From: an uncultured Sediminibacterium sp.
GTDB taxonomy: Bacteria > Bacteroidota > Bacteroidia > Chitinophagales > Chitinophagaceae
Direction: 5' to 3'
Assembly (NCBI RefSeq): GCF_946481145.1
Contig: NZ_CAMLMJ010000007.1
Location: 1-64,000 of the forward strand
Length of the DNA stretch: 64,000 nt
Part shown: in pieces, positions 7,907 through 15,771 of the stretch
How positions within the stretch are numbered: position 1 is the first letter of the stretch
Layout of the letters: each line of letters begins with the position of its first letter
The notes under the pieces: model-generated
Told to the model about the DNA's origin: nothing
The model's database searches: none
What the model saw: the letters and a program-made list of their open reading frames with translations, nothing else
Made by a program: the position numbers and the translations under genes

Positions 7907-10900
7907 TTATTTGTTTTGCAATAAGTAATCAAGTTCAATTTCGTTTTGCTGTTGTTCGCGTTGCACTTCAGCATATTGTAACTGTATCGAAAGAGCCTGT
8001 GTCATTAGTGTGCCCCATTCAATATAATTGATCTGGCCGTTACGGTATTGTAACCCTGCGGTTTGGATCATGGTATTAGATTGGGGAATAGCACTATTCT
8101 TATAGTATAACAGACTGGCATTGAATTTATCCCTGAGCTGCAAACACTGCATTAGTCTTGTCTTTAAATGCATTGATGCCAGTTCGGTTTCAGCTTTCGT
8201 TACTTCTTCGTGGATGGTGGCTGCCTGAATACGTGCTTTTCTTGCTTTATTAAAAAAGGGTACCGACACGCCCAATGTAACAGATGAAAATCGATTGCCT
8301 GCATTAAAATATTTTTCAGTCCTGTCTTTATAAGTCATCCAACCCATCAGAGATTGGTTATTATACCCAACAAGCCATTCTGGTTTTAATTTGGTTTTTT
8401 CCAATTCAGTTTCTGACTGAGCCCTTGCTGATTGTGCCTGATAAAATTGAATTTCCGGATGCTGGTTTAACAGTGCTGTATCATACAGGTTTTGCTGTGC
8501 AGTTAAGGCTTCCGCTGGTTCTACCAACAATTCCTGTTGCAGTAAAATTGCCAATTCCAGTTGAACCGTTCTTGTATCAGATTGATTCATCAACAATAAC
8601 TGTTTATTATGCATTACCTGGTTATCAATGGTTGTTTTTTCTAACAGATTGGATTCTCCTTTTTCAAATCTTAGCTGAGCAACTTTCTGGTAACTACCAT
8701 AGATACTATCTGTTTTAACGAGTATTTTGTTTCTGGCAGCTAAAAACTGAAGATTCAGGTAAAGTTGTGCAACCAGCTTTTTTAATTGCGCTTTCTGGAT
8801 GGTTGTATGAATATTGGCAGATGCCAGGTAATTATTCAACACCGATTCCTGTTTTTGATATAATGCCCCAGACTGCAAAGTTTGAGTTACTGAAATACGG
8901 CTATCGAAATTAAAGCTGTTGTAGTTACCCAATTCTGTCAGTATCTGGGTTTTAGGTATTTCACGGGCTGTTCCTTTCAATGTGCTGTAATATTGTTCCT
9001 GCAACTTACTCACTTTGATCATTTGCGCTTGCTGAATGGCCATTTCTGTTACTTCTTCCAATTTCATTTGACGAACCGGCTGTGCAAATACGGTTGACAT
9101 AGATAGCATTCCTAAAATTATAAGGGTTGTTTTCATTGGCCGTATTGGTTTTGTTTTTTCAAAAATCAGGTAGAGTGCAGGTAAAACAAACAAGGTTAAA
9201 AAAGTGGCTGTCAGCAATCCGCCGATAACAACTGTTGCCAGTGGCCTTTGAACCTCTGCTCCTGCCCCATTGCTTAATGCCATAGGAAAGAAACCAAATG
9301 ATGCCACGGCTGCTGTCATTAATACCGGCCTTAACCTTGTTTCTGTAGCGCGTAGTATAATATCATTCAGGTTTAGTTCGCCTTCTGCTTTAAGCCTGTT
9401 CATTTCAGTAATTAATACTATACCATTAAGCACAGCCACCCCAAACAATGCAATGAAACCGATACCTGCCGAGATGCTAAATGGCATACCCCTAATCCAT
9501 AATGCAAAAACACCACCAATAGCTGATAGGGGTATAGCAGAAAAAATCAATAGACAATATTTGAATTTTCTAAAGGCAAAGAATAACATCAGAAAAATAA
9601 GTAGCAAGGCAGCCGGAACAGCAATGGTAAGTCTTTTGGTAGCTTCCTGCAGGTTTTCAAACTGTCCGCCATAAGTAATGAAATAACCGGCAGGCAGTTT
9701 CATTTGCTGACCAATTTTTGCCTGAAGTTCCTTTACAATTGATTGCACATCTCTACCACGAACATTAAATCCGATGGTAATTCTTCTTTGTGCATCTTCT
9801 CTTTGTATCTGGTAGGGCCCGTCCTGCATCTCAACAGTTGCCAGCAGGTTCAGGGGTACTTGTTGTCCATTGGGTAAGCCTACCAATAGGTTTTGAATAT
9901 CCTCTGCTTCATTACGCTGGTTTTTATCAAGCCTGATGACCAAATCAAATCTTCGGTCGTTTTCAAATACCTGACCAGCAACGCTACCGGCATAAGCTGC
10001 CTGAATGGTTTGGTTGACCGATTCAATGCTGGCACCAAAGCGTGCAATAGCTTCCCGGTTAAAAGTAACTACCATTTGAGGTATTCCGGTTACGGTTTCA
10101 ACGTACAGGTCTTTGGCACCATTAACGGTACCAATTACTGAACCAACTTTTGTTGCATAAGATGCCAAACTATCGAGGTCATCACCAAATATCTTACATA
10201 CCACATCCTGTCTGGCACCAGTCATGAGTTCATTAAAACGCATTTGAACAGGGAATTGAAATCCGGTAGTTACACCAGGCACGGCCAAAACTTTTTCTCC
10301 CATTTTTTCTGCGAGTTCGTCAAAGGTCTTAGCTGATGTCCATTCTTTCTTGTCCTTCAATACCACAATCATATCTGCCGATTCAATGGGCATTGGATCG
10401 GCGGGTATTTCACCGGTGCCCACTTTGGTAACTACTTTTTCCACTTCAGGAAATTCTTTCAGGATTATTTTAACTGCCTTCTGACTTTCCCTGAGGGTGG
10501 TAGTAAGTGATGAACCCGTTAGCACGCGTGTTTCAACCGCAAAATCTCCTTCCTCCAGTTTAGGTATAAACTCGCCTCCCAAAGTGTTTACCACAATCAA
10601 CGCAGCAGCAAATAAAACAACGGATCCGGTAATGATCCAGGTAGGACGTTGAAGTATACGCTTGAGGGCAGGGCTGTACCATGACTGTAATCTTTTCATC
10701 ATACGGTCTGATATATTCTCTTTATGTCCAATTTTTTTACTGAGAAAGAAAGCACTCATCATGGGCACATAGGTAACGGATAGCAGGAAAGCTCCAAGTA
10801 TGGCGAAGGATACAGTTTGTGCCATTGGTTTAAACATTTTCCCTTCAATACCCTGTAGTGTAAGAATCGGTAAATAAACAATCAAGATGATGATTTGTCC

Positions 10901-12259
10901 GAATACAGCAGCATTCATCATTTTTCCACTTGCATCTTCAACCGTATGATTCATCTGATCCTTGCTGAGTTTTGTGCCCATGACGAAACCGTTCTGTTTC
11001 GACATTTTATGCATAACAGCTTCCACAATAATTACTGCTCCATCTACCAATAATCCAAAGTCAAGTGCACCAAGGCTCATCAGGTTTCCGCTTACGCCAA
11101 ATGCATTCATCATGATAATGGCAAACAACATGGATAAAGGAATAACCGTAGCCACAATAAAACCAGCCCGAAAATTTCCCAGGAATAAGACCAATACAAA
11201 AACAACAATCAATGCACCTTCCAGCAAATTGGTTTCAACGGTACCTATGGCATTGTTCACCATTTTTGTACGATCGAGAAAAGGATCAATCATGACGCCT
11301 TCCGGTAAAGTTTTTTCAATCTGGGTAATTTTGTCTTTGATGTTTTTGATTACCTTATTACTGTTCTCTCCTTTCAGCATCATTACCACTGCACCAGCTA
11401 CCTCTCCATCATTATTATAAGCCAAAGCACCATAACGGGTGGCACTTCCTATTTTTACTTCGGCCAGGTCTCGCACCAGAATTGGAATACCATTAACCTG
11501 TTTAACAACAATGTTTTCAATATCGCCGATGCTTTTTGTGAGTCCTTCTGTGCGGATAAACAATACAGTCGGACCTTTTTCGATATAAGCCCCTCCTGTA
11601 TTCTGGTTATTGGCCTGAAGTGATTGAAAGACATCGGATATGGTAACATTCAGGCTGCGGAGTTTATCGGATTTAACAGCAACTTCATATTGTTTGAGCT
11701 CGCCGCCAAAACTGCTTACATCGGCAATACCTTCTGTAGACAATAACTGCTTTCTTACTACCCAGTCCTGTATGGTTCGTAGTTCAGCCATACTGTATTT
11801 TCCTTCGTAGCCGGGTTTGGGACGTACTACGTATTGAAATATTTCACCCAAACCGGTGGTTACCGGACCTAATTCAGGGCTGCCCATACCCTGTGGTATT
11901 TGCTGGCGCACCTGTGATAGTCTTTCATTGATTTGCGTACGTGCCCAATAAACATCTGTTCCATCATCAAATACTATGGTGACAAGGCTTAAGCCAAAAC
12001 GGGAAAAACTTCTTTGTTCCACAATACCGGGTACATTCCGGGTGGCTTGTTCAATAGGCACAGTAATAAACCGCTCTACATCGGGTGCACCAAGACTGGG
12101 TGCATTGGTAATTACTAATACCTGATTATTGGTAATATCAGGAACCGCATCAATTGGAAGGCGCGTGGTTTCAATGACACCCACTATAATGAGTGCAAGT
12201 ACCATTAAACCCACTATCAATTTATTCCTGACGGAGAAATGAATAATAGCATTTAACAT
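7907..12259 (-). CDS. czcA: CzcA-type heavy-metal RND pump fused to a TolC/CzcC-like outer-membrane factor
   Basis: This 1450-residue protein joins two parts of a tripartite efflux pump. Residues 1-1041 are a complete HME-RND transporter: TM1 near KLIVGLMVLALIIVGV, and the TM4 motif LDFGLLVDGAVIIVE at about 399-413. That motif fits the DFGxxxDGAxxxVE pattern linked to Zn/Co/Cd/Ni (CzcA/CnrA) pumps more than Cu/Ag pumps. At Met1042 a second signal-peptide-like segment begins (MKTTLIILGMLSMSTVFAQ), followed by about 390 helical residues of a TolC-like protein (LEEVTEMAIQQAQ, GNYNSFNFDSRISVTQTL, GVSVPFFNKARKARI). Such fusions are frequent in Bacteroidota. The second half may also be cut at the internal signal-like segment or translated from Met1042. 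The metal remains an inference. Confidence 0.9.
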   Translation of the reverse strand: MLNAIIHFSVRNKLIVGLMVLALIIVGVIETTRLPIDAVPDITNNQVLVITNAPSLGAPDVERFITVPIEQATRNVPGIVEQRSFSRFGLSLVTIVFDDGTDVYWARTQINERLSQVRQQIPQGMGSPELGPVTTGLGEIFQYVVRPKPGYEGKYSMAELRTIQDWVVRKQLLSTEGIADVSSFGGELKQYEVAVKSDKLRSLNVTISDVFQSLQANNQNTGGAYIEKGPTVLFIRTEGLTKSIGDIENIVVKQVNGIPILVRDLAEVKIGSATRYGALAYNNDGEVAGAVVMMLKGENSNKVIKNIKDKITQIEKTLPEGVMIDPFLDRTKMVNNAIGTVETNLLEGALIVVFVLVLFLGNFRAGFIVATVIPLSMLFAIIMMNAFGVSGNLMSLGALDFGLLVDGAVIIVEAVMHKMSKQNGFVMGTKLSKDQMNHTVEDASGKMMNAAVFGQIIILIVYLPILTLQGIEGKMFKPMAQTVSFAILGAFLLSVTYVPMMSAFFLSKKIGHKENISDRMMKRLQSWYSPALKRILQRPTWIITGSVVLFAAALIVVNTLGGEFIPKLEEGDFAVETRVLTGSSLTTTLRESQKAVKIILKEFPEVEKVVTKVGTGEIPADPMPIESADMIVVLKDKKEWTSAKTFDELAEKMGEKVLAVPGVTTGFQFPVQMRFNELMTGARQDVVCKIFGDDLDSLASYATKVGSVIGTVNGAKDLYVETVTGIPQMVVTFNREAIARFGASIESVNQTIQAAYAGSVAGQVFENDRRFDLVIRLDKNQRNEAEDIQNLLVGLPNGQQVPLNLLATVEMQDGPYQIQREDAQRRITIGFNVRGRDVQSIVKELQAKIGQQMKLPAGYFITYGGQFENLQEATKRLTIAVPAALLLIFLMLFFAFRKFKYCLLIFSAIPLSAIGGVFALWIRGMPFSISAGIGFIALFGVAVLNGIVLITEMNRLKAEGELNLNDIILRATETRLRPVLMTAAVASFGFFPMALSNGAGAEVQRPLATVVIGGLLTATFLTLFVLPALYLIFEKTKPIRPMKTTLIILGMLSMSTVFAQPVRQMKLEEVTEMAIQQAQMIKVSKLQEQYYSTLKGTAREIPKTQILTELGNYNSFNFDSRISVTQTLQSGALYQKQESVLNNYLASANIHTTIQKAQLKKLVAQLYLNLQFLAARNKILVKTDSIYGSYQKVAQLRFEKGESNLLEKTTIDNQVMHNKQLLLMNQSDTRTVQLELAILLQQELLVEPAEALTAQQNLYDTALLNQHPEIQFYQAQSARAQSETELEKTKLKPEWLVGYNNQSLMGWMTYKDRTEKYFNAGNRFSSVTLGVSVPFFNKARKARIQAATIHEEVTKAETELASMHLKTRLMQCLQLRDKFNASLLYYKNSAIPQSNTMIQTAGLQYRNGQINYIEWGTLMTQALSIQLQYAEVQREQQQNEIELDYLLQNK

Positions 12260-12377
12260 GCGAGTATGAATTTTCTTTTGTTATCAAGATACATGACCTG
12301 GCTGTTCTCCGCATGGTAAATCGGTGAACAGCTTATTTCAATACACATCGAAAGTATGATGTGAAAAGCGGGAGGTA

Positions 12378-12761
12378 TTAGCTTATTCGTGGGGGTTGAA
12401 AGATATCGGCCACTGCAATGGTGAAAGGTGCAGCGTCATTTAATAAAGTAAATTCCTGTTGAACTTCGTAGGATAATACTTCACTGATCTGTATACGTTG
12501 AGGAGGAAGACTGTTAGAAGCTATCATACAACAATCGTCCATTGTTTTGAAGGGTAGCTGCATGTCGCGGAGATTGTCGTTGTCATTATCATCCTGCCCC
12601 ATATAATGCATCTGGAGAAAACGTGCTAGTGTTACTGATTTGTTGCCTGCCTTGTGCTCATAATAATGTTGCACCAAAACAGGAAGTTTCAGTAATTGAC
12701 TTGCCTCAGTAGCACCGAAAAGGTAAACTACTACAATAAATATGGCTGCCGGTTTTCTCAC
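12378..12761 (-). CDS. Small secreted protein of the metal locus with HY/CC/PP landmarks
   Basis: This is an unrecognised small protein of 127 residues, starting at GTG. The N-terminus RKPAAIFIVVVYLFGATEASQ looks like a signal peptide. Landmarks are VQHYYEHK (about 30-37), a second MHYMGQ, an acidic run DDNDNDN, LPFKTMDDCCMIAS (about 75), and a C-terminal IFQPPRIS. The ordered HY, CC and PP marks resemble those of the HYC_CC_PP protein at 15324. It precedes the czcA fusion by 118 nt, and similar proteins are known to me from Bacteroidota metal-efflux loci without assigned function. A box TACCTTTA lies 4 nt before the GTG, supporting that start. A metal-binding role is plausible but not shown. 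Confidence 0.7.
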   Translation of the reverse strand: MRKPAAIFIVVVYLFGATEASQLLKLPVLVQHYYEHKAGNKSVTLARFLQMHYMGQDDNDNDNLRDMQLPFKTMDDCCMIASNSLPPQRIQISEVLSYEVQQEFTLLNDAAPFTIAVADIFQPPRIS

Positions 12762-12792
12762 TGGTTAAAGGTACTGATTTCCGGGCATTGAT

Positions 12793-13080
12793 GTTTGGGG
12801 AAATTTGGGCTATAAGCTGTTAGCCATTAGCCATTAGCTTTTAATGGAATAGAGGAGGGGGAGATAATTTAAAATGAACTGGTTAGTGAAATACTAGATT
12901 GTTACTAATGCACAACCTGTTATTAATAGAACACAGATTTTCATGATTTTCATGATTTATCATGATAGATCACGAAAATCTGTGTTCCTTCTACGAGAGA
13001 CTTGCAGGAGGTATCTTATAGCATATATCCGAAGGTTCATGGATTTACCATGGACTATGGACCATGGACTATGGACTATC
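12793..13080. repeat. Intergenic heptad-repeat element E2
   Basis: This fills the gap between the small protein at 12761 and the barrel gene at 13110. The left cap GTTTGGGGAAATTTGGGCT (12793-12811) leads into five heptads GCTATAA, GCTGTTA, GCCATTA, GCCATTA, GCTTTTA (12809-12843). The core is related to that of E1, including AACTGGTTA and TATTAATAGAACACA, and ends in the palindrome at 12929-12988. The right arm uses quite different heptads, CCATGGA/CTATGGA repeated four times (13048-13079). No right-hand cap is visible. Short open frames across this stretch on the plus strand are not credible genes. Confidence 0.75.
12929..12988. repeat. Family-1 palindrome, copy 2
   Basis: This 60-nt inverted repeat begins GAACACAGATTTTCATG and ends in TCTGTGTTCC. 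It is a shortened copy of the palindromes at 4527 and 29022, missing part of one inner arm. Confidence 0.85.
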
Positions 13081-13109
13081 TGCTTCGACCGATACGCCAT
13101 AAGCTACCC

Positions 13110-13922
13110 CTACTTAAAAGCATTCAAAAAGAGCCACTCAAAGCTCAGCATCCAGCTTCTGTCTGCCATACGGTTCATATTACCTCCCAGTTGAAAACGG
13201 TATCCTAAATTCAACTTGGCCTGGCTATTGAAAATCAATTGGGCTGCCGGTGCGAGATCTACAAAATAGCGTTTCTTATCATAGGTACGCTGTCCAAGTA
13301 ATTCTACATACAGGTTTAAATTGGTTTGATCGTAACTGGTATATTTCTTAGGCAATACCAGGTATCCGGCAGACAAAGAATAATTAAACGCCTGATACGG
13401 AACAGATTTAGGCCCTGGAAGGCTTCTTCCCTTTTGCAATGATTCAGTCAGGCTAAGTGTAGTGGAAATAGCCAATTTATGCAAGAGCTGTGTGGCTATA
13501 ATACCAGCCTGTACACCACTTTGATCGCCTTCCAGACTTATTTCATCAAATGAAGAAATGTTACGGCTATGAGAAGCTTCCGCAAATGCAGCCATTCTGA
13601 AATGACTGTACATACCATCCAGGGTTAGAAAGCGGTATTTTGCATAGGTTCGAAAACTTTCGAATTGTTGTGACTTGCTGTACATATTTGAAAATGTAAC
13701 AGCACCATGCAACATCAGGTTTTTGTTCATGCCAAACATTACTTCAGAAGTATGTCTGCTTTCTGTTCTTCCAGAGAAAGTATTGCGCAACCATTTAGCA
13801 GATTGTTTTACGCCGATAGATTTTGAGGGCATATTACTGGCTGGCTCGGTAAACACATACAATTCCTGTGCACTTGCAATATTAGCTGCAAGCACTATTA
13901 TTAAAGTTGTTAAGTATTTCAT
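13110..13922 (-). CDS. Outer-membrane beta-barrel protein of the metal locus
   Basis: This 270-residue protein has a clear signal peptide (MKYLTTLIIVLAANIASAQ) and then alternating aromatic/hydrophobic strands throughout, such as HTSEVMFGMNKNLMLHGAVTF, YAKYRFLTLDG, FNYSLSAGYLVLP, LNLYVELLGQRTY and KLNLGYRFQLGG. It ends in a strand-like WMLSFEWLFLN. This is the pattern of a small outer-membrane barrel. It sits between the HMA protein and the small HY/CC/PP protein, all on the minus strand, so a role in metal passage or envelope response is possible. I do not recognise a named family. Both flanks carry heptad-repeat DNA. Confidence 0.7.
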   Translation of the reverse strand: MKYLTTLIIVLAANIASAQELYVFTEPASNMPSKSIGVKQSAKWLRNTFSGRTESRHTSEVMFGMNKNLMLHGAVTFSNMYSKSQQFESFRTYAKYRFLTLDGMYSHFRMAAFAEASHSRNISSFDEISLEGDQSGVQAGIIATQLLHKLAISTTLSLTESLQKGRSLPGPKSVPYQAFNYSLSAGYLVLPKKYTSYDQTNLNLYVELLGQRTYDKKRYFVDLAPAAQLIFNSQAKLNLGYRFQLGGNMNRMADRSWMLSFEWLFLNAFK

Positions 13923-13935
13923 ATTACCTTATGAA

Positions 13936-14094
13936 GGGGTTAGGGGTTAGGTATTAGGTGTTAGGTGTTAGGTGCTGGGTACTAGGTGCTGGGTACTAGG
14001 TGCTGGGGAATATAATAAGTTAGGATAATTTGCATTAAAATATTTCTGTCCTAATACCTAATACCTAATACCTAATACCTAACACCTAACACCT
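13936..14094. repeat. Heptad-repeat pair E3
   Basis: The left arm has ten consecutive 7-bp words at 13936-14005: GGGGTTA twice, GGTATTA, GGTGTTA twice, then GGTGCTG alternating with GGTACTA. The right arm at 14050-14094 has six inverse words, CCTAATA four times and CCTAACA twice. A core of about 45 nt separates the arms, which can pair to a long imperfect hairpin. No cap motif is seen. It lies between the barrel gene and the HMA gene. Confidence 0.85.
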
Positions 14095-14117
14095 CAACAC
14101 ATGATCCAACTAAGTTA

Positions 14118-14627
14118 TCAGAGCACGGCATGGTATACGCGTTTACCTTCAAGGAATCCCGTCGCATAGGCTTTTCCGGCTGTGAGTTTGTATTCTTTAA
14201 ACTGTTTGGCTGAAACGAATTTCTTATCAATTAACCGGAAAGCTTTTTCTCCTTTAAGCGTTTGGTCATTGCTGTTGATGAATTGAAGGGTTTGATTACC
14301 AAGTTGAACCTTGGTTCCTTTCTGCAATTTTATTCCATCAAAATTGGAAGTAACGATTAACTCATCAACTGAGAAGCCTGCGTCTGTAACCGCTTTGCTT
14401 AATGCGTCGAATTCAACTGTTTTATCATCCTTGAAATAGATTTCATAGGTTGACTTTTGAATATCAACCTGAATCTTATCTACGAATGGCACATCTGAAA
14501 GCGATTTGAATACTGCCTTAGAACACATTGCACAGGTAAGTCCACTAGCACGAAGGTTTACTTTTTTTACCTGGGCGCTTGTTGTAATAGCCGATATAAT
14601 AAACAGGAATAATAAATACTTTTTCAT
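14118..14627 (-). CDS. Secreted heavy-metal-associated (HMA) domain protein
   Basis: This exported protein of 169 residues starts at MKKYLLFLFIISAITTSAQ, giving a good signal peptide; the frame extends 8 codons further upstream but adds nothing. An HMA-type domain follows at about 20-90, with the metal site GLTCAMCSKAV (Cys32, Cys35) and a GFSVDEL ending. A second part of about 75 residues includes KLQKGTKVQLGNQTLQFIN and the ending KRVYHAVL, for which I have no family. It probably binds a soft metal ion in the periplasm, in keeping with the neighbouring efflux genes, but the CxxC loop alone does not fix the metal. Confidence 0.82.
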   Translation of the reverse strand: MKKYLLFLFIISAITTSAQVKKVNLRASGLTCAMCSKAVFKSLSDVPFVDKIQVDIQKSTYEIYFKDDKTVEFDALSKAVTDAGFSVDELIVTSNFDGIKLQKGTKVQLGNQTLQFINSNDQTLKGEKAFRLIDKKFVSAKQFKEYKLTAGKAYATGFLEGKRVYHAVL

Positions 14628-14657
14628 GATTGAAAATTTAAGGTTAAGCAAGCTGCG

Positions 14658-14707
14658 GACCTATGGTCCATAGACCATAGACCATAGGTCACAGCTAAAT
14701 TTTCCCG
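14658..14707. repeat. Heptad-repeat half element E4
   Basis: Four 7-bp words CCTATGG, TCCATAG, ACCATAG, ACCATAG (14660-14687) are followed by the cap AGCTAAATTTTCCCG (14693-14707). The words are the same type as the right arm of E2. Only one arm is visible, between the two HMA genes. Confidence 0.65.
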
Positions 14708-14752
14708 TAAAGCATCACCTATCTGGTGTCTGCTTATAATAGGATGGATGAA

Positions 14753-15214
14753 TTATGCTTTTTTACAGCAGTCTTTGGCGTCTTTAGCACATTTATCGGT
14801 ACAGCAGTCTTTTGCATCTGTACAATTGGCATCACTGCAACATGCTTTATCATGCTTCATACCGGTAACAGCTTTGCGATCGTATTTACAGCAATCGTGC
14901 AGGTTATTATACGCTTCATCGTTGGCTGTCAGGTCTTTGGTATCATATCCTGCGGCTGCAATTTTCTCCTGGATCTTTGCACCGCTTGTTTTTGCGGCAG
15001 CAAATTTCACTTTGAGTATTTTGGTATCCTCATTCCATATTGCGGTACTTGCGCCACCAGCTTTGGCCGCTTTTTCGATGGTTGATTTACACATACCGCA
15101 GTTACCCCATACTTTAATTTCTTCTGATTTTAAAGCAGGAGCTTTTGTTTGAGCAACAGCAAAAATGGTTATGAATGAGCATACAATGCTTAAAAAGATT
15201 GATCGTGTTTTCAT
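14753..15214 (-). CDS. Secreted HMA-domain protein with cysteine-rich C-terminal tail
   Basis: This 153-residue protein has a signal peptide (KTRSIFLSIVCSFITIFAVAQ) and an HMA-like domain with the site VWGNCGMCKSTIEKAA (Cys39, Cys42), ending near residue 100. The last 47 or so residues contain ten cysteines, including four CC pairs, and the near-repeat KDCCTDKCAKDAKDCCKKA. This is metallothionein-like in composition. The combination suggests a periplasmic metal chaperone or sponge attached to an efflux locus. A 16-bp perfect palindrome (15255-15270) lies 41 nt upstream and could be an operator. No TAnnTTTG box is evident at the gene, so it may be read from the promoter ahead of the HYC_CC_PP gene or from its own unrecognised one. 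Confidence 0.82.
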   Translation of the reverse strand: MKTRSIFLSIVCSFITIFAVAQTKAPALKSEEIKVWGNCGMCKSTIEKAAKAGGASTAIWNEDTKILKVKFAAAKTSGAKIQEKIAAAGYDTKDLTANDEAYNNLHDCCKYDRKAVTGMKHDKACCSDANCTDAKDCCTDKCAKDAKDCCKKA

Positions 15215-15254
15215 GACAATAATGTTTATGATTTGAATTGAATGAATCTGATTG

Positions 15255-15270
15255 TGCTATAGGTATAGCA
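15255..15270. promoter_or_regulatory. Palindrome upstream of the Cys-rich HMA gene, candidate operator
   Basis: TGCTATAGGTATAGCA has 7-bp perfect arms around a GG centre. The size suits a MerR- or ArsR-type operator or other dimeric regulator site. No metal-responsive regulator gene is in the window, so the binding protein is unknown. Confidence 0.4.
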
Positions 15271-15323
15271 ATAAAAAAGCCGTATTAACTCCTGTTAATA
15301 CAGTTCAAGCCCCTTATAGGGTA

Positions 15324-15716
15324 TCAGATTCTGAAAACACAATTAAATAGATAGGTGTCCTGTTCAGACAATAAAGGCGGGCCATTGATGTCGGCATAAA
15401 CCTTTGAAGTGGTTAACAAATCAATTTGCTCAAACAAGCTAACTGATTGGGGAAGCAGGATAACCGGAGTTTGAATATCATAAAAAGCATAGGTTGCTTT
15501 ATGATTATCTTCCAGCTTCATCATTTTAAACTCAGTTTTGCAGCAGCCCTTACTGGAAGTTTCCTTTAATGACATGCCACAAACACAGGTTTCTGTGCTA
15601 TTATGATTTAAATCAACGCTACTAATTTTCCCCATGCAATAATGCACACTCATTACCAGACCACTGCTGATAACGAAATACACCAAGGCTATGATAGAAG
15701 TTAAAATGCGCTTCAT
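15324..15716 (-). CDS. HYC_CC_PP family small secreted protein
   Basis: This 130-residue protein is the first gene of the leftward metal locus. It has a hydrophobic signal segment (LTSIIALVYFVISSGLVMS), then VHYCMGK (about 24-30), CVCGMS, KGCCKTE (about 55) and GPPLLSE near the C-terminus: the HYC, CC and PP landmarks that name the family in Bacteroidota. The cysteines and histidine suggest metal binding in the periplasm, but no activity is established to my knowledge. A strong promoter (TTG, 22 nt, TAACTTTG) lies just before the ATG. The downstream gene is the Cys-rich HMA protein. Confidence 0.8.
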   Translation of the reverse strand: MKRILTSIIALVYFVISSGLVMSVHYCMGKISSVDLNHNSTETCVCGMSLKETSSKGCCKTEFKMMKLEDNHKATYAFYDIQTPVILLPQSVSLFEQIDLLTTSKVYADINGPPLLSEQDTYLFNCVFRI

Positions 15717-15723
15717 TACACCA

Positions 15724-15756
15724 CAAAGTTAACAAAGACTTAGAATACCCTGTCAA
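15724..15756 (-). promoter_or_regulatory. Promoter of the metal-locus leader gene
   Basis: On the minus strand TTG (15756-15754) is followed after 22 nt by TAACTTTG (15731-15724), a good Bacteroidota sigma-A-type promoter. The box ends 7 nt before the ATG at 15716. Confidence 0.65.
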
Positions 15757-15771
15757 AAATTCTGTTAATGC

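Noticed and set aside
9270..11420. Several open frames of 80-150 codons opposite czcA
   Set aside because: They are antisense shadows of a conserved gene, with no start context or protein similarity.
7907..12259. CzcA-TolC fusion as a frameshift or assembly artefact
   Set aside because: The frame is continuous through the junction, with no repeat or homopolymer there, and such fusions are common in Bacteroidota.
12943..13208. Overlapping open frames of 83 and 68 codons on the plus strand
   Set aside because: They run through the palindrome and heptad arms of E2 and into the antisense of the barrel gene, with no family similarity.
13936..14094. Possible CRISPR array or telomere-like repeats (GGTTAG-type words)
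   Set aside because: Units are 7 bp with no spacers, the words vary, and an inverse array lies close by. This is the heptad element pattern.
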